Origin: Owenia fusiformis
Lineage: Eukaryota > Annelida > Polychaeta > Sabellida > Oweniidae
NCBI GenBank assembly: GCA_903813345.2
Contig: CAIIXF020000008.1
Coordinates: forward strand, 26,520,822 to 26,584,821
Length of the DNA stretch: 64,000 nt
Direction of reading: 5' to 3'
Shown here piece after piece: positions 46,380-57,492 of this stretch. A program made the translations under genes and the position numbers. The notes below the pieces were generated by a model. It was not told where the DNA came from, did not search any database, and saw only the letters and a list, made by a program, of their open reading frames with translations. Within the stretch, counting starts at the first letter, position 1, and each line of letters begins with the position of its first letter.

Positions 46380-49300
46380 ATTAACACTACCCAATGTACC
46401 ATATGGCTGGTATCCCTAGGAAGGATATCATATCCAGCTGTGATAAATAGAACAAGGGTGCTAGTCTATATTTTTGCCACTATCTGAGCCAAGTGGTCGT
46501 CATGATTGCACAGCATTAACATTATTCGCCAAAATCATCTGTACTTCTACTCAATTTGACAGCCATTTTAATTAGGCGGATCTGCCAAATTGTTAAAGTC
46601 TGCCAAGTAAAGAAGCCACCAAATTCAATATTTCAATTGTAAATATGTCCAGTATATACATTTCAAAATTGCAAGTCCGCCAAATTAAGTAGCCTCCAAA
46701 TGTTCAAAACAGCAAATCCACCAAAATAAGTAGTGCCAAATTAAGTAGAAGTACAATATTTATTATTAAACTGGTGCAAGCTGATTAGTTGTTGTATTGG
46801 ATATACAAGTGTATGTATTTTATTATGGCTTTATAACTACATTTCCAACTGCTAATTATAATAGCATTATGTAGTGTTTTACACTTTTTGTAGTGGTTAG
46901 GTATGCATGCATAGCACATACAAATTTTACAATACTTACAACCATGTACGCCATGCCAATTATATAAATAAATAAATAGATATAAATTATACCAAAATGC
47001 TTAACATACTGAAAAACAGAATCACCTGTGTATATCCAGTTTAAACAATCTAATCCTAATGACCCTTAATGGATGATGGGGAATCATGTATTAATTGTAT
47101 TTTAAATCAGGGTGAGAAAAATGAAGATGAGATATAAATATTTTGAAAAATACATGCTCGTAAACAGCAGAGTGTTTTTCACTCTAACAGTCTAACTGAA
47201 TGTAATTTAAAGTCAGTATGACATAGATGATTGAATACACAATGATTATGGAGAAGAGGGGGGGGGGGTATTTTATTTATTTTAGTCACCAACATGACGA
47301 AAGAAATCTTCTCAGCATTATCTTTTCCAATTCCCAATAGAACAATTTGAGATATTTTTATAGGAACTGTAATATTGAAATGTTCTTGGTGAGCCAAGTT
47401 ATTTGAGGTTTTGTCAATTCAATGTTCTTTTTTGAATTCTGGAGTTGAATTGAATTATTTTGTTTTCAAAAAAACTGCATGCTCATGTAATTCAATACAA
47501 AAAACTATGTTTCTATTTATTTAAATAGTGCTGTTTTAAATGTAATATTTCATAATGCAAATGTATATTAATGCTCTTTTTATTTTATTTTATAATGCAA
47601 ATGTTGCTTTTATGCATCACACTACGCTCAAATAGACAATGCAGTCTGAAAATGTACTTGTATGTTAAATACATGTAGACACTGATATGAGTAATTGGTC
47701 TTTTAGGCATTAAATTCCTTCTATATCAAAATGTATATCATTCAAGTGGCCAGATATTTTTTTGAAATTTAAGCTAATGAAATATGTATTCATTAAATGC
47801 TATGCTTTTACTGCTTTGCATATACGAGTACTGTTTCCTAGACCACAGGTACTTTGGATATTATAACATGGTAGTGCCTGTAGATATTCTTGATAGTGAT
47901 ATTATATACAGATTGGAAAATCCACTATTTTCAGTCTGGATCTGTTCAAGTATGGTTCACACACACAACCTGCACATTAACATTGAAGAGTTTCAGTGAA
48001 AAACTGTAGCACCTGTAATGTATGTATACCTTTGGGTAGTATCATTCCATACTAGTTTGCCTTTTGATATGCTAACATACATCTGTACATGTATATGTGA
48101 TGTTATATTTTGAGTTGCTGGTTGAAAGAAATCGCATCACTGTAGATATTACTTGATATATTTGAGTTTATGAAGAATTTTGAGATTTTAGTGTAACTAT
48201 AAAATAAATGCTTATTTAATCTTGGAGAAAATAGGAAATCCCTCATTGATTCAGAATCACACAACTGTTAACACAATCTGTTATGTATAGGTTAGAATTC
48301 AGGTTATTTTCCAAATGAATTCTACTGTAATTATTGGCTCATATTGAATTTACACTCTAAAATTCACTGAGGTAATATATAGGGACAGCCATTAGATCCT
48401 GAGAAAGGGGGAAGGTAGCATCTCAACTAGAATTTCTTTCTAAAATATTTTTCTCTGAAATGTGTCATATAGTCCATCAATGTCTAATGGCTGGGCCTTA
48501 TCCTGCCACAGGACTATCATCCTGAACACTGTCACTGTGGCACAGTATACATATGCTTTTAAGATACACTGGTTTTGGGCAAACATGTAAGTTACCATTT
48601 TTATGATTTTGTATTGGCCTAATTCATTTTCATATCATAAGTGTGTGCTATAAACTTTGATGTTCATCCTTTGTATCAGTTGATTCCATGTGGTTTTATA
48701 ATGAAAGGTGTTCCATATGTACTCCTCAAAAACATTAAGGACCACATGTCTAGTTTCCTATCATGAAAATGTGCAGATCAGATGTTTTATTGTTGTCTTA
48801 AAAAAAACACAAATAAAATGAGAAGAACAAGAAACTGTTAACTGCCTGGAAAAAAGTTATGAGAAAAGAAAAGGGTGGTAGAAGTCCTCAACCTTTTGAG
48901 TGGTACATGTATGTATATATATCATTCTAAAGATCATCAAAAGTCTTAATTACAATATTGTGGAAAATAAATAAACAAGGATCTGGTTTATATTCATATT
49001 TTTTATATAAAGCTATATTTGAGTATCTTATGCTCAATATCTGCAGTATAGACTGCATTTATTGACAATACTAAATAGATCAGATGACATGTTCATGTAC
49101 AATTATTCAACAATGCATGAATTATGTCATATTCTACAGTTTTTCTGACAGTGTTTGAAACAATGCCCACTAAGTGAACTTTATTTAGGCTAGTTGGGAA
49201 GTAAGTTCCTCCATTGATAGTGTCATTTTTTGAATTTAATAATTTCGTATGTTTACTCTGGAAAAATAATTTGAAATAAACTGAAGGTTATAATTATTAA

Positions 49301-50450
49301 TTGAATTGTCTCTCTTGTATTAATCATAGAATTTTGGTGACCTAATCTAACCTGTGTTCCATTTACAGTCAATGTTTTGTTTCACCAAACCTCTTCTTCC
49401 ATTGACTCCCATGTAATACATTTATAGAATTCACCCAGTTTGTCGTGAACCAGGAAGTAAAAATTAGTCATCAGTTCCTTCAAGGTTCCGATAAGTACCA
49501 TCTCAGAATTTAACACTGTCATTGGTTACCTGTAAAAAAGTCAATTCGTTAATTAATTTTTAATTTTAATCTCCCGTTTTTATCAAAGTATATCATTTAT
49601 TGAAACTATAAAAATGGCAATGTATTGTAAAAATGTAATGAATGCAATTGCAATAAGCTGTACTGTTTAAAGATATGCTATACAGATATGTAGGTCAGTA
49701 TTACATAATCGTGAAATGAATAAGTCTGAATATATCATTGGTCAGAAAACACTAAAACCTGCTTGAAACTGTAAAAGTTTATACACTCTATTCCACACTG
49801 TATAGAAATAAAATAACTTACACTATAAGTAACTGTGAGCCAATCATTGCATAGAAAAAACTTTATGCACTGTTTATAAGATTCACTGAGACAAGTGGGT
49901 AAATACTTCATGTACTTTATGTGCTCTCACACAATTACCTTCCCTTGCATAAAGTTGCTGTACAGTTATATGCAACTGAATATTGTATATTCATCACAAA
50001 CAACCTTAGCAAAATGATGGTTCGACGAAATGGACGGTTCGCTAAAACCAATTAACCATGCAATCCAAGCCAATTTGGAAAGAAACTAGATAGCGTGATC
50101 TAGCGAATGCGGATAGTAAGTGAAATATATTTTGCAAAGGTCAGCTTGTAAACTACTGGGTAACCCTAAATGATGAGACATATGTACAAAATATGTTTTG
50201 CATGATTTATTCATATCCCAATGATTTAACTCCTTCACTGCATCTAATAAGGTATATAGATACTAATTACGGGACATTTAGGAAGTAAGTTACTAGACCA
50301 AAACAAGCATGTTTGAGATTTTTATGATTTTAAATAAATGACCACTTCATTATTTGCTTTTAGACATTCAATCAGTTTTATTTGTCCAACAAACCATATT
50401 CACAATTGTTCAATCCAACGAAGATTAGGGGATAAGCTATAGAGACCCCT
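46380..50450. other. KIF16B 3' flank and intergenic sequence
   Basis: No further gene. Candidate poly(A) words are near 46966 and 48203. 46555-46745 has degenerate repeats of GCCAAATTAAGTAG / CCGCCAAATTAAG. A G-run is at about 47260-47268. The remainder is AT-rich and unrecognised. Confidence 0.4.
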
Positions 50451-50469
50451 CCATTTTTCCGTCCATCCA

Positions 50470-50610
50470 TCCTTCAACTAGACAACAGCAACACCAAAGT
50501 GTAGCAAATGCCATCGAAAAGCCATGGCTGGCATTTTTACAAACAAAGTATACAGCAAAAATGGCAGCCATTTTTCAAAATGGCCACCTTCTATCTATCT
50601 TCTTCGTATC
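50470..50610. repeat. Inverted fragment of the GGCCATTTT repeat
   Basis: CAACAGCAACACCAAAG, AAAGCCATGGCTGGCATTTT, TACAAACAAAGTATACAGCA and ATGGCAGCCATTTTTCAAAA are the reverse complement of about 32555-32680. It ends exactly where the exonuclease fragment begins. Confidence 0.65.
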
Positions 50611-51238
50611 CATTCACCTGTGTTGCTTGTAGGTCACAATGCAAGATCATTTGATGCTCCACGACTGATATATCACGTACAACAGAATAATCTAGAGCAT
50701 GACTTTCAATCTACTGTATCAGGTTTTGTGGACACCCTCAAGCCTTTCAAAACTGCATATAAAAGGTCAGGTCACTAAGTTCACTCAAAGTGTCCTTTAT
50801 GAACACATTGCACAAAAATCATATAATGCATATAATGCACAGGACGATTCAATTGCATTGGACACGCTTGGGATGCAAAGTTCTCTTTCAAAATCTGATC
50901 TTATTGCAAATAGTTTTACAGTAGAGGATGTGTTATTAAAACACAAAAGAAAAAATGAAGAATTCAAAAACTTCAGCTCATTTGAACAATTAGTCTCAAG
51001 TAATGCCATTAGCAAAACCATGGCTGTCAAAATTTCTTCCAGTGGGTTTAACTTTCAACATCTTGCACTGGCACACCAAAGAGACAAGGAAAGAGGACTT
51101 TTACTTTTATTGAGGGAAAGGGATCAAAAGGGTAGCATTCGAGGCACAAATCGCAAATGTGTTATTTTAAAAATAGTTCAATTCTTTGAAGCAAATGATT
51201 CTAAAAGTACAACATATCTTGAAAAAATATCATTCTGT
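50611..51238 (+). pseudogene. DEDD-type 3'-5' exonuclease domain fragment, frameshifted
   Basis: Seen: SPVLLVGHNARSFDAPRLIY (ExoII-like G-H-N-x3-F-D), then VSGFVDTLKPFKTAYKRSGH in the first frame. After a shift near 50765-50785 the second frame reads FTQSVLYEHIAQKSYNAYNA-QDDSIAL (ExoIII-like) and FQHLALAHQRDKERGLLLLL. This order resembles DnaQ/RNase T-like exonuclease proteins that are multicopy in marine invertebrates (family impression, not searched). The Exo I D-x-E segment is absent, because the sequence starts at a repeat boundary. In ExoIII the usual His (H-N-A-x-D-D) is Tyr. With a frameshift and no Exo I this copy is broken. It is probably a repeat-borne gene fragment. Confidence 0.6.
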
Positions 51239-51440
51239 TAAGTGAAATTGTAAAACATATTTTGCAATGTGTGAAATTGAATTAAAGCACATGATTCAAT
51301 GAATAGTGGATGCTTCAATTCACTTATGTCTTCTAGTCTAGGCTTTGAATTCGGACTACCACCCTCATTCATAGTCTAGAATCAGGACATATGTTAAATT
51401 TAATCATTTACAATGCATTGAGTCAATGGCTTAAATCCTA
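51239..51440. other. Spacer between exonuclease fragment and foldback transposon
   Basis: Nothing recognised. Confidence 0.3.
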
Positions 51441-51496
51441 TAATATAATAGGGTGTCTACAAAACAAAGACCTAAGACCTAAGACCTACAAAACTA

Positions 51497-52690
51497 AGAC
51501 CCCCCACGTTATAAAACTAAGACCCTGTTATAAAACTAAGACCCCCCATGTAATAAAACTAAGACCCTGTTATAAAACTAAGACCCCCCACGTTATAAAA
51601 CTAAGACCCTGTTATAAAACTAAGACCCCCCACGTTATAAAACTAAGACCCTGTTATAAAACTAAGACCCCCCACGTAATAAAACTAAGACCCTGTTATA
51701 AAACTAAGACCCCCCACATTATAAAACTAAGACCCTGTTATAAAACTAAGACCCCCCACGTTATAAAACTAAGACCCTGTTATAAAACTAAGACCCCCCA
51801 CGTTATAAAACTAAGACCCTGTTATAAAACTAAGACCCCCCACGTTATAAAACTAAGACCCTGTTATAAAACTAAGACCCCCCACGTTATAAAACTAAGA
51901 CCCTGTTATAAAACTAAGACCCCCCACGTTATAAAACTAAGACCCTGTTATAAAACTAAGACCCCCCACGTTATAAAACTAAGACCCCCCACGTTATAAA
52001 ACTAAGACCCTGTTATAAAACTAAGACCCCCCACGTTATAAAACTAAGACCCTGTTATAAAACTAAGACCCCCCACGTTATAAAACTAAGACCCTGTTAT
52101 AAAACTAAGACCCCCCACGTTATAAAACTAAGACCCTGTTATAAAACTAAGACCCCCCACGTTATAAAACTAAGACCCTGTTATAAAACTAAGACCCCCC
52201 ACGTTATAAAACTAAGACCCTGTTATAAAACTAAGACCCCCCACGTAATAAAACTAAGACCCTGTTATAAAACTAAGACCCCCCACGTTATAAAACTAAG
52301 ACCCTGTTATAAAACTAAGACCCCCACGTTATAAAACTAAGACCCTGTTATAAAACTAAGACCCCCCCCACGTTATAAAACTAAGACCCTGTTATAAAAC
52401 TAAGACCCCCCACGTTATAAAACTAAGACCCTGTTATAAAACTAAGACCCCCCACGTTATAAAACTAAGACCCTGTTATAAAACTAAGACCCCCCACGTT
52501 ATAAAACTAAGACCCTGTTATAAAACTAAGACCCCCCACGTAATAAAACTAAGACCCTGTTATAAAACTAAGACCCCCCACGTTATAAAACTAAGACCCT
52601 GTTATAAAACTAAGACCCCCCACGTTATAAAACTAAGACCCTGTTATAAAACTAAGACCCCCCACGTTATAAAACTAAGACCCTGTTATA
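51497..52690 (+). repeat. 42-bp satellite, left arm (about 28 units)
   Basis: Dimeric unit: AAAACTAAGACCCTGTTAT plus AAAACTAAGACCCCCCACGT-TAT. Rare variants have CCCCCATGTAAT, CACATTAT, one fewer C or two more C. 42 bp is 14 codons, so it stays open and translates as a repetitive 14-residue unit; this is not a gene. Confidence 0.95.
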
Positions 52691-53619
52691 AGAATCAGTC
52701 ACCGTGCCTTGCTCTGCTCGCCACAAGGTAGTCTTGCCTCTGGGCCTTGTGTTCCCTAGTAACATACAGATTCTACAAAAGATAGTCTTGCTTCTGGTCC
52801 TTGTGTTCCCTTCTAATATACAGATTCTCCCCACTAACATAAAGATTCTACAAAAGGTAGTCTTGCTTCTGGTCCTTGTGTTCCCTTCTAATATACAGAT
52901 TCTCCCCACTAACATAAAGATTCTACACATGGTAGTCTTGCCTCTGGCCCTTGTTTACCCTAGTAACATACACATATGGTAGTCTTGCCACTGACCCTTG
53001 TTTTCCCTAGTAACATGGTGGTTCAAGATTTCAGACCCATCTTTCTCACATAGATTGCTGAACTTATTTTAGTTAAGAATTCCTAATAGAATTAAGAATT
53101 AATAGCTGAAACTGTTCTGTTTGTCCTAGCAAACAATATCCCAATATGCATTTGAAATTCATTTTTGTCTATATGTGTTGACAGTCTGTGATGTCATCAT
53201 CAATCATCACAATGGGAATTAGGTGAATTCTATCTGTGACAGTGAGATTATCTATGATGTCACATAGTAGTTTGATTTCTAAGAAATGTGGCAGAGTTCT
53301 ATCTATGACAGAGATGCTTTGTGATGTCATCATGAATTATCTCGTTTCTATTGTGATGATTGATGATGTCATCAGACTACTTTGTGATGTCATCGTGAAT
53401 TACCTCATTTCTATTGTGATGATTGATGATGACATCACAGTCTGTCAACAAATAGACAGAAGAAGTTGAACTACAAGTTGGAAAATTGTTTGCTAGGGCA
53501 AAACAACTCAGTTTCAGCTAATAATTCTTAATTCTATTAGGAATTCTTAACTAACAATGGTTCAGCAATCTGTGCCAGAATAATGGGTCTTAAATCTTGA
53601 ACTACCATTAAACATCACT

Positions 53620-53770
53620 TCCAAAACAATACCAGCATAAAATGGAGTATCTCTTTTTATACTCAGCATAAAATGGGACATCACTTTTTATGCCAGCATA
53701 AAATGGGATATCACTTTTTATGCCAGCATAAAATGGGACATCACTTTTTATGCCGAGCATAAAAAGTGAT
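53620..53770. repeat. About 38-bp tandem repeat inside the foldback transposon
   Basis: AGCATAAAATGGGACATCAC + TTTTTATGCC is repeated about four times. Found only on the right arm side, so it is an asymmetry between the arms. Confidence 0.75.
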
Positions 53771-53933
53771 ATCAAAAAATTACTTTTTTAAAAATCAACA
53801 AATCCGGGTATTTGTTACAGTCCATTTTTATATAATCCGCTGTTGTATGTTACTGGGGAACACAAGGCCCAGAGGCCAGGAGGCAAGACTACCTTGTGGC
53901 GAGCAGAGCAAGGCACGGTGACTGATTCTTATA

Positions 53934-54769
53934 GCAGGGTCTTAGTTTTATAACGTGGGAGGTCTTAGTTTTATAACAGGGTCTTAGTTTTATAACAGGG
54001 TCTTAGTTTTATAACGTGGAGGGTCTTATTTTTATAACAGGGTCTTAGTTTTATAACGTGGGGGGTCTTAGTTTTATAACGTGGGGGGTCTTAGTTTTAT
54101 AACAGGGTCTTAGTTTTATAACGTGGGGGGTCTTAGTTTTATAACAGGGTCTTAGTTTTATAACGTGGGGGGTCTTAGTTTTATAACAGGGTCTTAGTTT
54201 TATAACGTGGGGGGTCTTAGTTTTATAACAGGGTCTTAGTTTTATAACGTGGGGGTCTTAGTTTTATAACAGGGTCTTAGTTTTATAACGTGGGGGGTCT
54301 TAGTTTTATAACAGGGTCTTAGTTTTATAACGTGGGGGGTCTTAGTTTTATAACAGGGTCTTAGTTTTATAACGTGGGGGGTCTTAGTTTTATAACAGGG
54401 TCTTAGTTTTATAACGTGGGGGGTCTTAGTTTTATAACAGGGTCTTAGTTTTATAACGTGGGGGGTCTTAGTTTTATAACAGGGTCTTAGTTTTATAATG
54501 TGGGGGGTCTTAGTTTTATAACAGGGTCTTAGTTTTATTACGTGGGGGGTCTTAGTTTTATAACAGGGTCTTAGTTTTATTACGTGGGGGGTCTTAGTTT
54601 TATAACAGGGTCTTAGTTTTATAACGTGGGGGGTCTTAGTTTTATAACAGGGTCTTAGTTTTATAATGTGGGGGGTCTTAGTTTTATAACAGGGTCTTAG
54701 TTTTATAACGTGGGGGGTCTTAGTTTTATAACAGGGTCTTAGTTTTATTACATGGGGGGTCTTAGTTTT
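53934..54769 (-). repeat. 42-bp satellite, right arm (about 20 units, inverted)
   Basis: GGTCTTAGTTTTATAACAGG-GTCTTAGTTTTATAACGTGG is the reverse complement of the left array with the same variant types. It is about 0.36 kb shorter than the left array. Confidence 0.95.
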
Positions 54770-54818
54770 GTAGGTCTTAGGTCTTAGGTCTTTGTTTTGT
54801 AGACACCCTAATATAATA

Positions 54819-57447
54819 TGCCTATCAATATAATATGTAATTATTTAAGTATCATCTCAATGCTTTAATTTTAATAGAATTATTTTAATATTTTACTAAC
54901 TGTATAATATGTAGTTTGCATTACTGTTGATAAATAATTCAAACATGACCGTGCTCTATTCGAATTTCTCAACCAATCAGAATGCAGCATAGCCAATATA
55001 GAACGTTCTCTAATTCTCCATAGATGCACAACCATGCTCTATTCAATCTGCAATTTGCATTGTTTTGAGTGACGTCACATCTCAGCTGCACATCTGGGGC
55101 TCTGTCCGGGGATAGCTGTTCTTTTTTACTCCCTCCGTAACTACTGTAACTATTTAACTATGGCTGACTTCCTTGTTTTGTATAAAATCTAAAACGGGGA
55201 GTAAAATAGAACAGCCCAAACAAATTCTAAAATTTTTCCGGCCGACTTCAGAATCTTGACAGCATGCGTATTCTTCCTTCATTCTTCCTGCTTTGTACAA
55301 CATTCTGTCCAACTCGTGCTGAATTTCACCATATTGAATGGCCTATCATTATTTATTCCTTAAATAAATGATTGCACTGTTCAGTAAAGAAATATACCAA
55401 TTGTATTATTTAAACTGACTATACACTATAGAAATGATTTTTATTGAAAAATCAAATCAGTACCAAAATTATGGTTACCCTGTAGTTGTGAAAGGCACAT
55501 TAAAATGAATATCACCCCCTTCAATCTATTTTTACAGATTTTTATGATTATTTCAGATTTTTCTTTAGTTTGCGTAACCAGGACGGTGAATTTTCTTCAT
55601 TTTTCATCAAACATTTTGTCTTACCAATATTTATTATATCTGTCAATTTTATCAAAATCGCGCCGCTACGTTTGAAAATAATTCAAATTATGTAGTTTTT
55701 CCCATTGAGCTCCATTATAAAAATGGAATTTTCAAACTTAATATTTTAATATTCTACGTGGTGAAAAGTTGCATATTGAGTAGTTAGTTGATGTTATGGT
55801 GTTAAAAATTCAAAACAAAAAGGAATAAAGAAAAAATGCCATAGAGAATTCTCAATAGAGTCTCTTTAAGGGTTCAGTGAATTTCATTTTGAATCTGCGT
55901 ACTGTTTAAGGATTCAGTGAATCTCATTTTGAATCTGCGTACTGTTTAAGGGTTCAGTGAATCTCATTTTGAATCTGTGTACTGTTTAAGGGTTCAGTGA
56001 ATCTCATTTTGAATCTGTGAATACTCTGATTACCTTGAAATATGTCTGCTCTTCCTCATTCATCATATTTATATTCAGCATGAATACATGGAAGGAAAGA
56101 ATTCACCTGAAAATAAACAAAATTCTAAATTACACTATTACCACCCTTAGCATATGGAGCTTACATAATGGACTGGTATGCTGCCAAGAGCTGGACCGGT
56201 GTGGTGTAATGGTTATGTTCAAATTTATATCACCTGTTAGGTCCCCATGTCACATATATTTAAAATAATATCTATGATAGACAACATACCGATCATTTTC
56301 TAAATTATGTCGTTTTTTTTTTGTCGATACTTGGCACTTATCACTTATGACAGTAGAAAATTGGTATCCACAAGGTGTAATGATTTCAAACTGATGTATG
56401 AAGTCATATTCTATAACACGGGGCCTTTTAAATTAACTCAAATTCTTTAATATGGAGCTTTTTAACTGACTTTTTAAGTATATCTGTTGTAACTTTGTGC
56501 ATCCCAAATTTTAATACATGGTGTGCCACATAATAATGACAGATAATCTCTCTCAGTATATTTACCAAAATGTTTTCTTATCTAGTATTGACCATTGTCC
56601 TCTAAAGTGACAGAAGGGAGAATTTCAATAATACACTAGTATTACATTTTCTGTCATTCTAGAGAGTGATAATAATATCAGATTTACATACTTTGATTGT
56701 CTGTGGCATTTCTAATGCTGGATGAATTTTTTTCAAGGTCTTTTCACAAATATTACAAATCTTCAATTTTCTCAAAAATGTTTCTAATGTTTTTGTTGTC
56801 AGCAAATCTTTTTTCTCATTAAAATAGACATAGGCCTACTGCTTTGTTGCCCCCTATATGGAGCATGTTACACTATATACGATACTGCCTTGCAAAGTCA
56901 CTGTTTCATGAGATATGGCTAATACATGCAATCCAGCCCTTTATACCATTTTAAAACAAGTGAAGATGAAAAAAAACTGTAACATCAAGCAAAACGGCTA
57001 GAGGTCTTATCACTTTGGAATGACCAGGAATGACAATGTATGTACATTTATGTAAGGGATGAGTGAGATAATTTTTATCAATTGAATTAAACCCAAAGAT
57101 AAGCTTGTCAGATCTTTCAGAAGGTTGAGACAAATAATGACAGGTAATGCAGATATCAGGGTTCTGAAGTAAGTTGGGAGTTAAGGTAGAATGCATAAAT
57201 TATAAACGAATCAATATAGCCTAAGTTAACGACATAAGATTCTAGCAAAAGATGAATAAATAGAGAATCAATAGGAAATAAATAAACGTAAGACTGCAAG
57301 ATGAACCTCTTGCAACTTGTTGATAATTTGAAAAAGATTTAGGTCAATTTTTGAAGCAAATTCCACTCAAAACATGGACAAAATTTGTTCAGATGGCAAA
57401 AGGCTAATTAATACATGTACACTATATGTATTTTTACCAAATTTCAG
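54819..57447. other. Intergenic region upstream of the Toll-like receptor
   Basis: No gene recognised. It contains: TGACGTCA (about 55069-55076); a short inverted repeat GCTGTTCTTTTTTACTCCC / GGGAGTAAAATAGAACAGC (55127-55214); and four 41-bp direct repeats AAGGGTTCAGTGAATCTCAT + TTTGAATCTGCGTACTGTTT (55867-56020). ACCAATCAGAATGCAGCATA near 54973 resembles a dispersed promoter-like repeat. The rest is AT-rich. Confidence 0.4.
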
Positions 57448-57492
57448 GCAAACATAATAAAGGATAGTGTCAAGAACAACTAAACCAAAACC

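Larger units (their letters stand above)
51451..54808. mobile_element. 3,358-bp foldback transposon with satellite arms and 10-bp target duplication
   Basis: Seen: ends GGGTGTCTACAAAACAAAGA and the exact complement TCTTTGTTTTGTAGACACCC. Flanked by a perfect 10-bp direct repeat TAATATAATA (51441-51450, 54809-54818). From each end inward: a 42-bp satellite (51497-52690; 53934-54769), then a mirrored stretch with CACGGTGACTGATTC and GGCAAGACTACCTTGTGGCG, then mirrored TTAAGAATTCCTAATAGAAT, then a centre with TGATGATTGATGATG repeats (about 53180-53450). No transposase. A 9-11-bp duplication with long inverted repeats fits a non-autonomous Mutator-like (MULE) foldback; class is inferred from duplication length only. 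Confidence 0.85.

Noticed and set aside
50524-50610. N-terminal extension of the exonuclease fragment
   Set aside because: These codons are an inverted piece of the GGCCATTTT repeat; exonuclease-like sequence starts only at about 50611.
51391-51999. 202-codon open frame of a perfect 14-residue repeat (KTKTPHVIKLRPCY)
   Set aside because: It is the translation of the 42-bp satellite in the foldback transposon. The same array is open in several frames and occurs inverted on the other side.
51497-54769. CRISPR-like regular repeats
   Set aside because: There are no unique spacers between units, the arrays are transposon arms, and the genome is eukaryotic.
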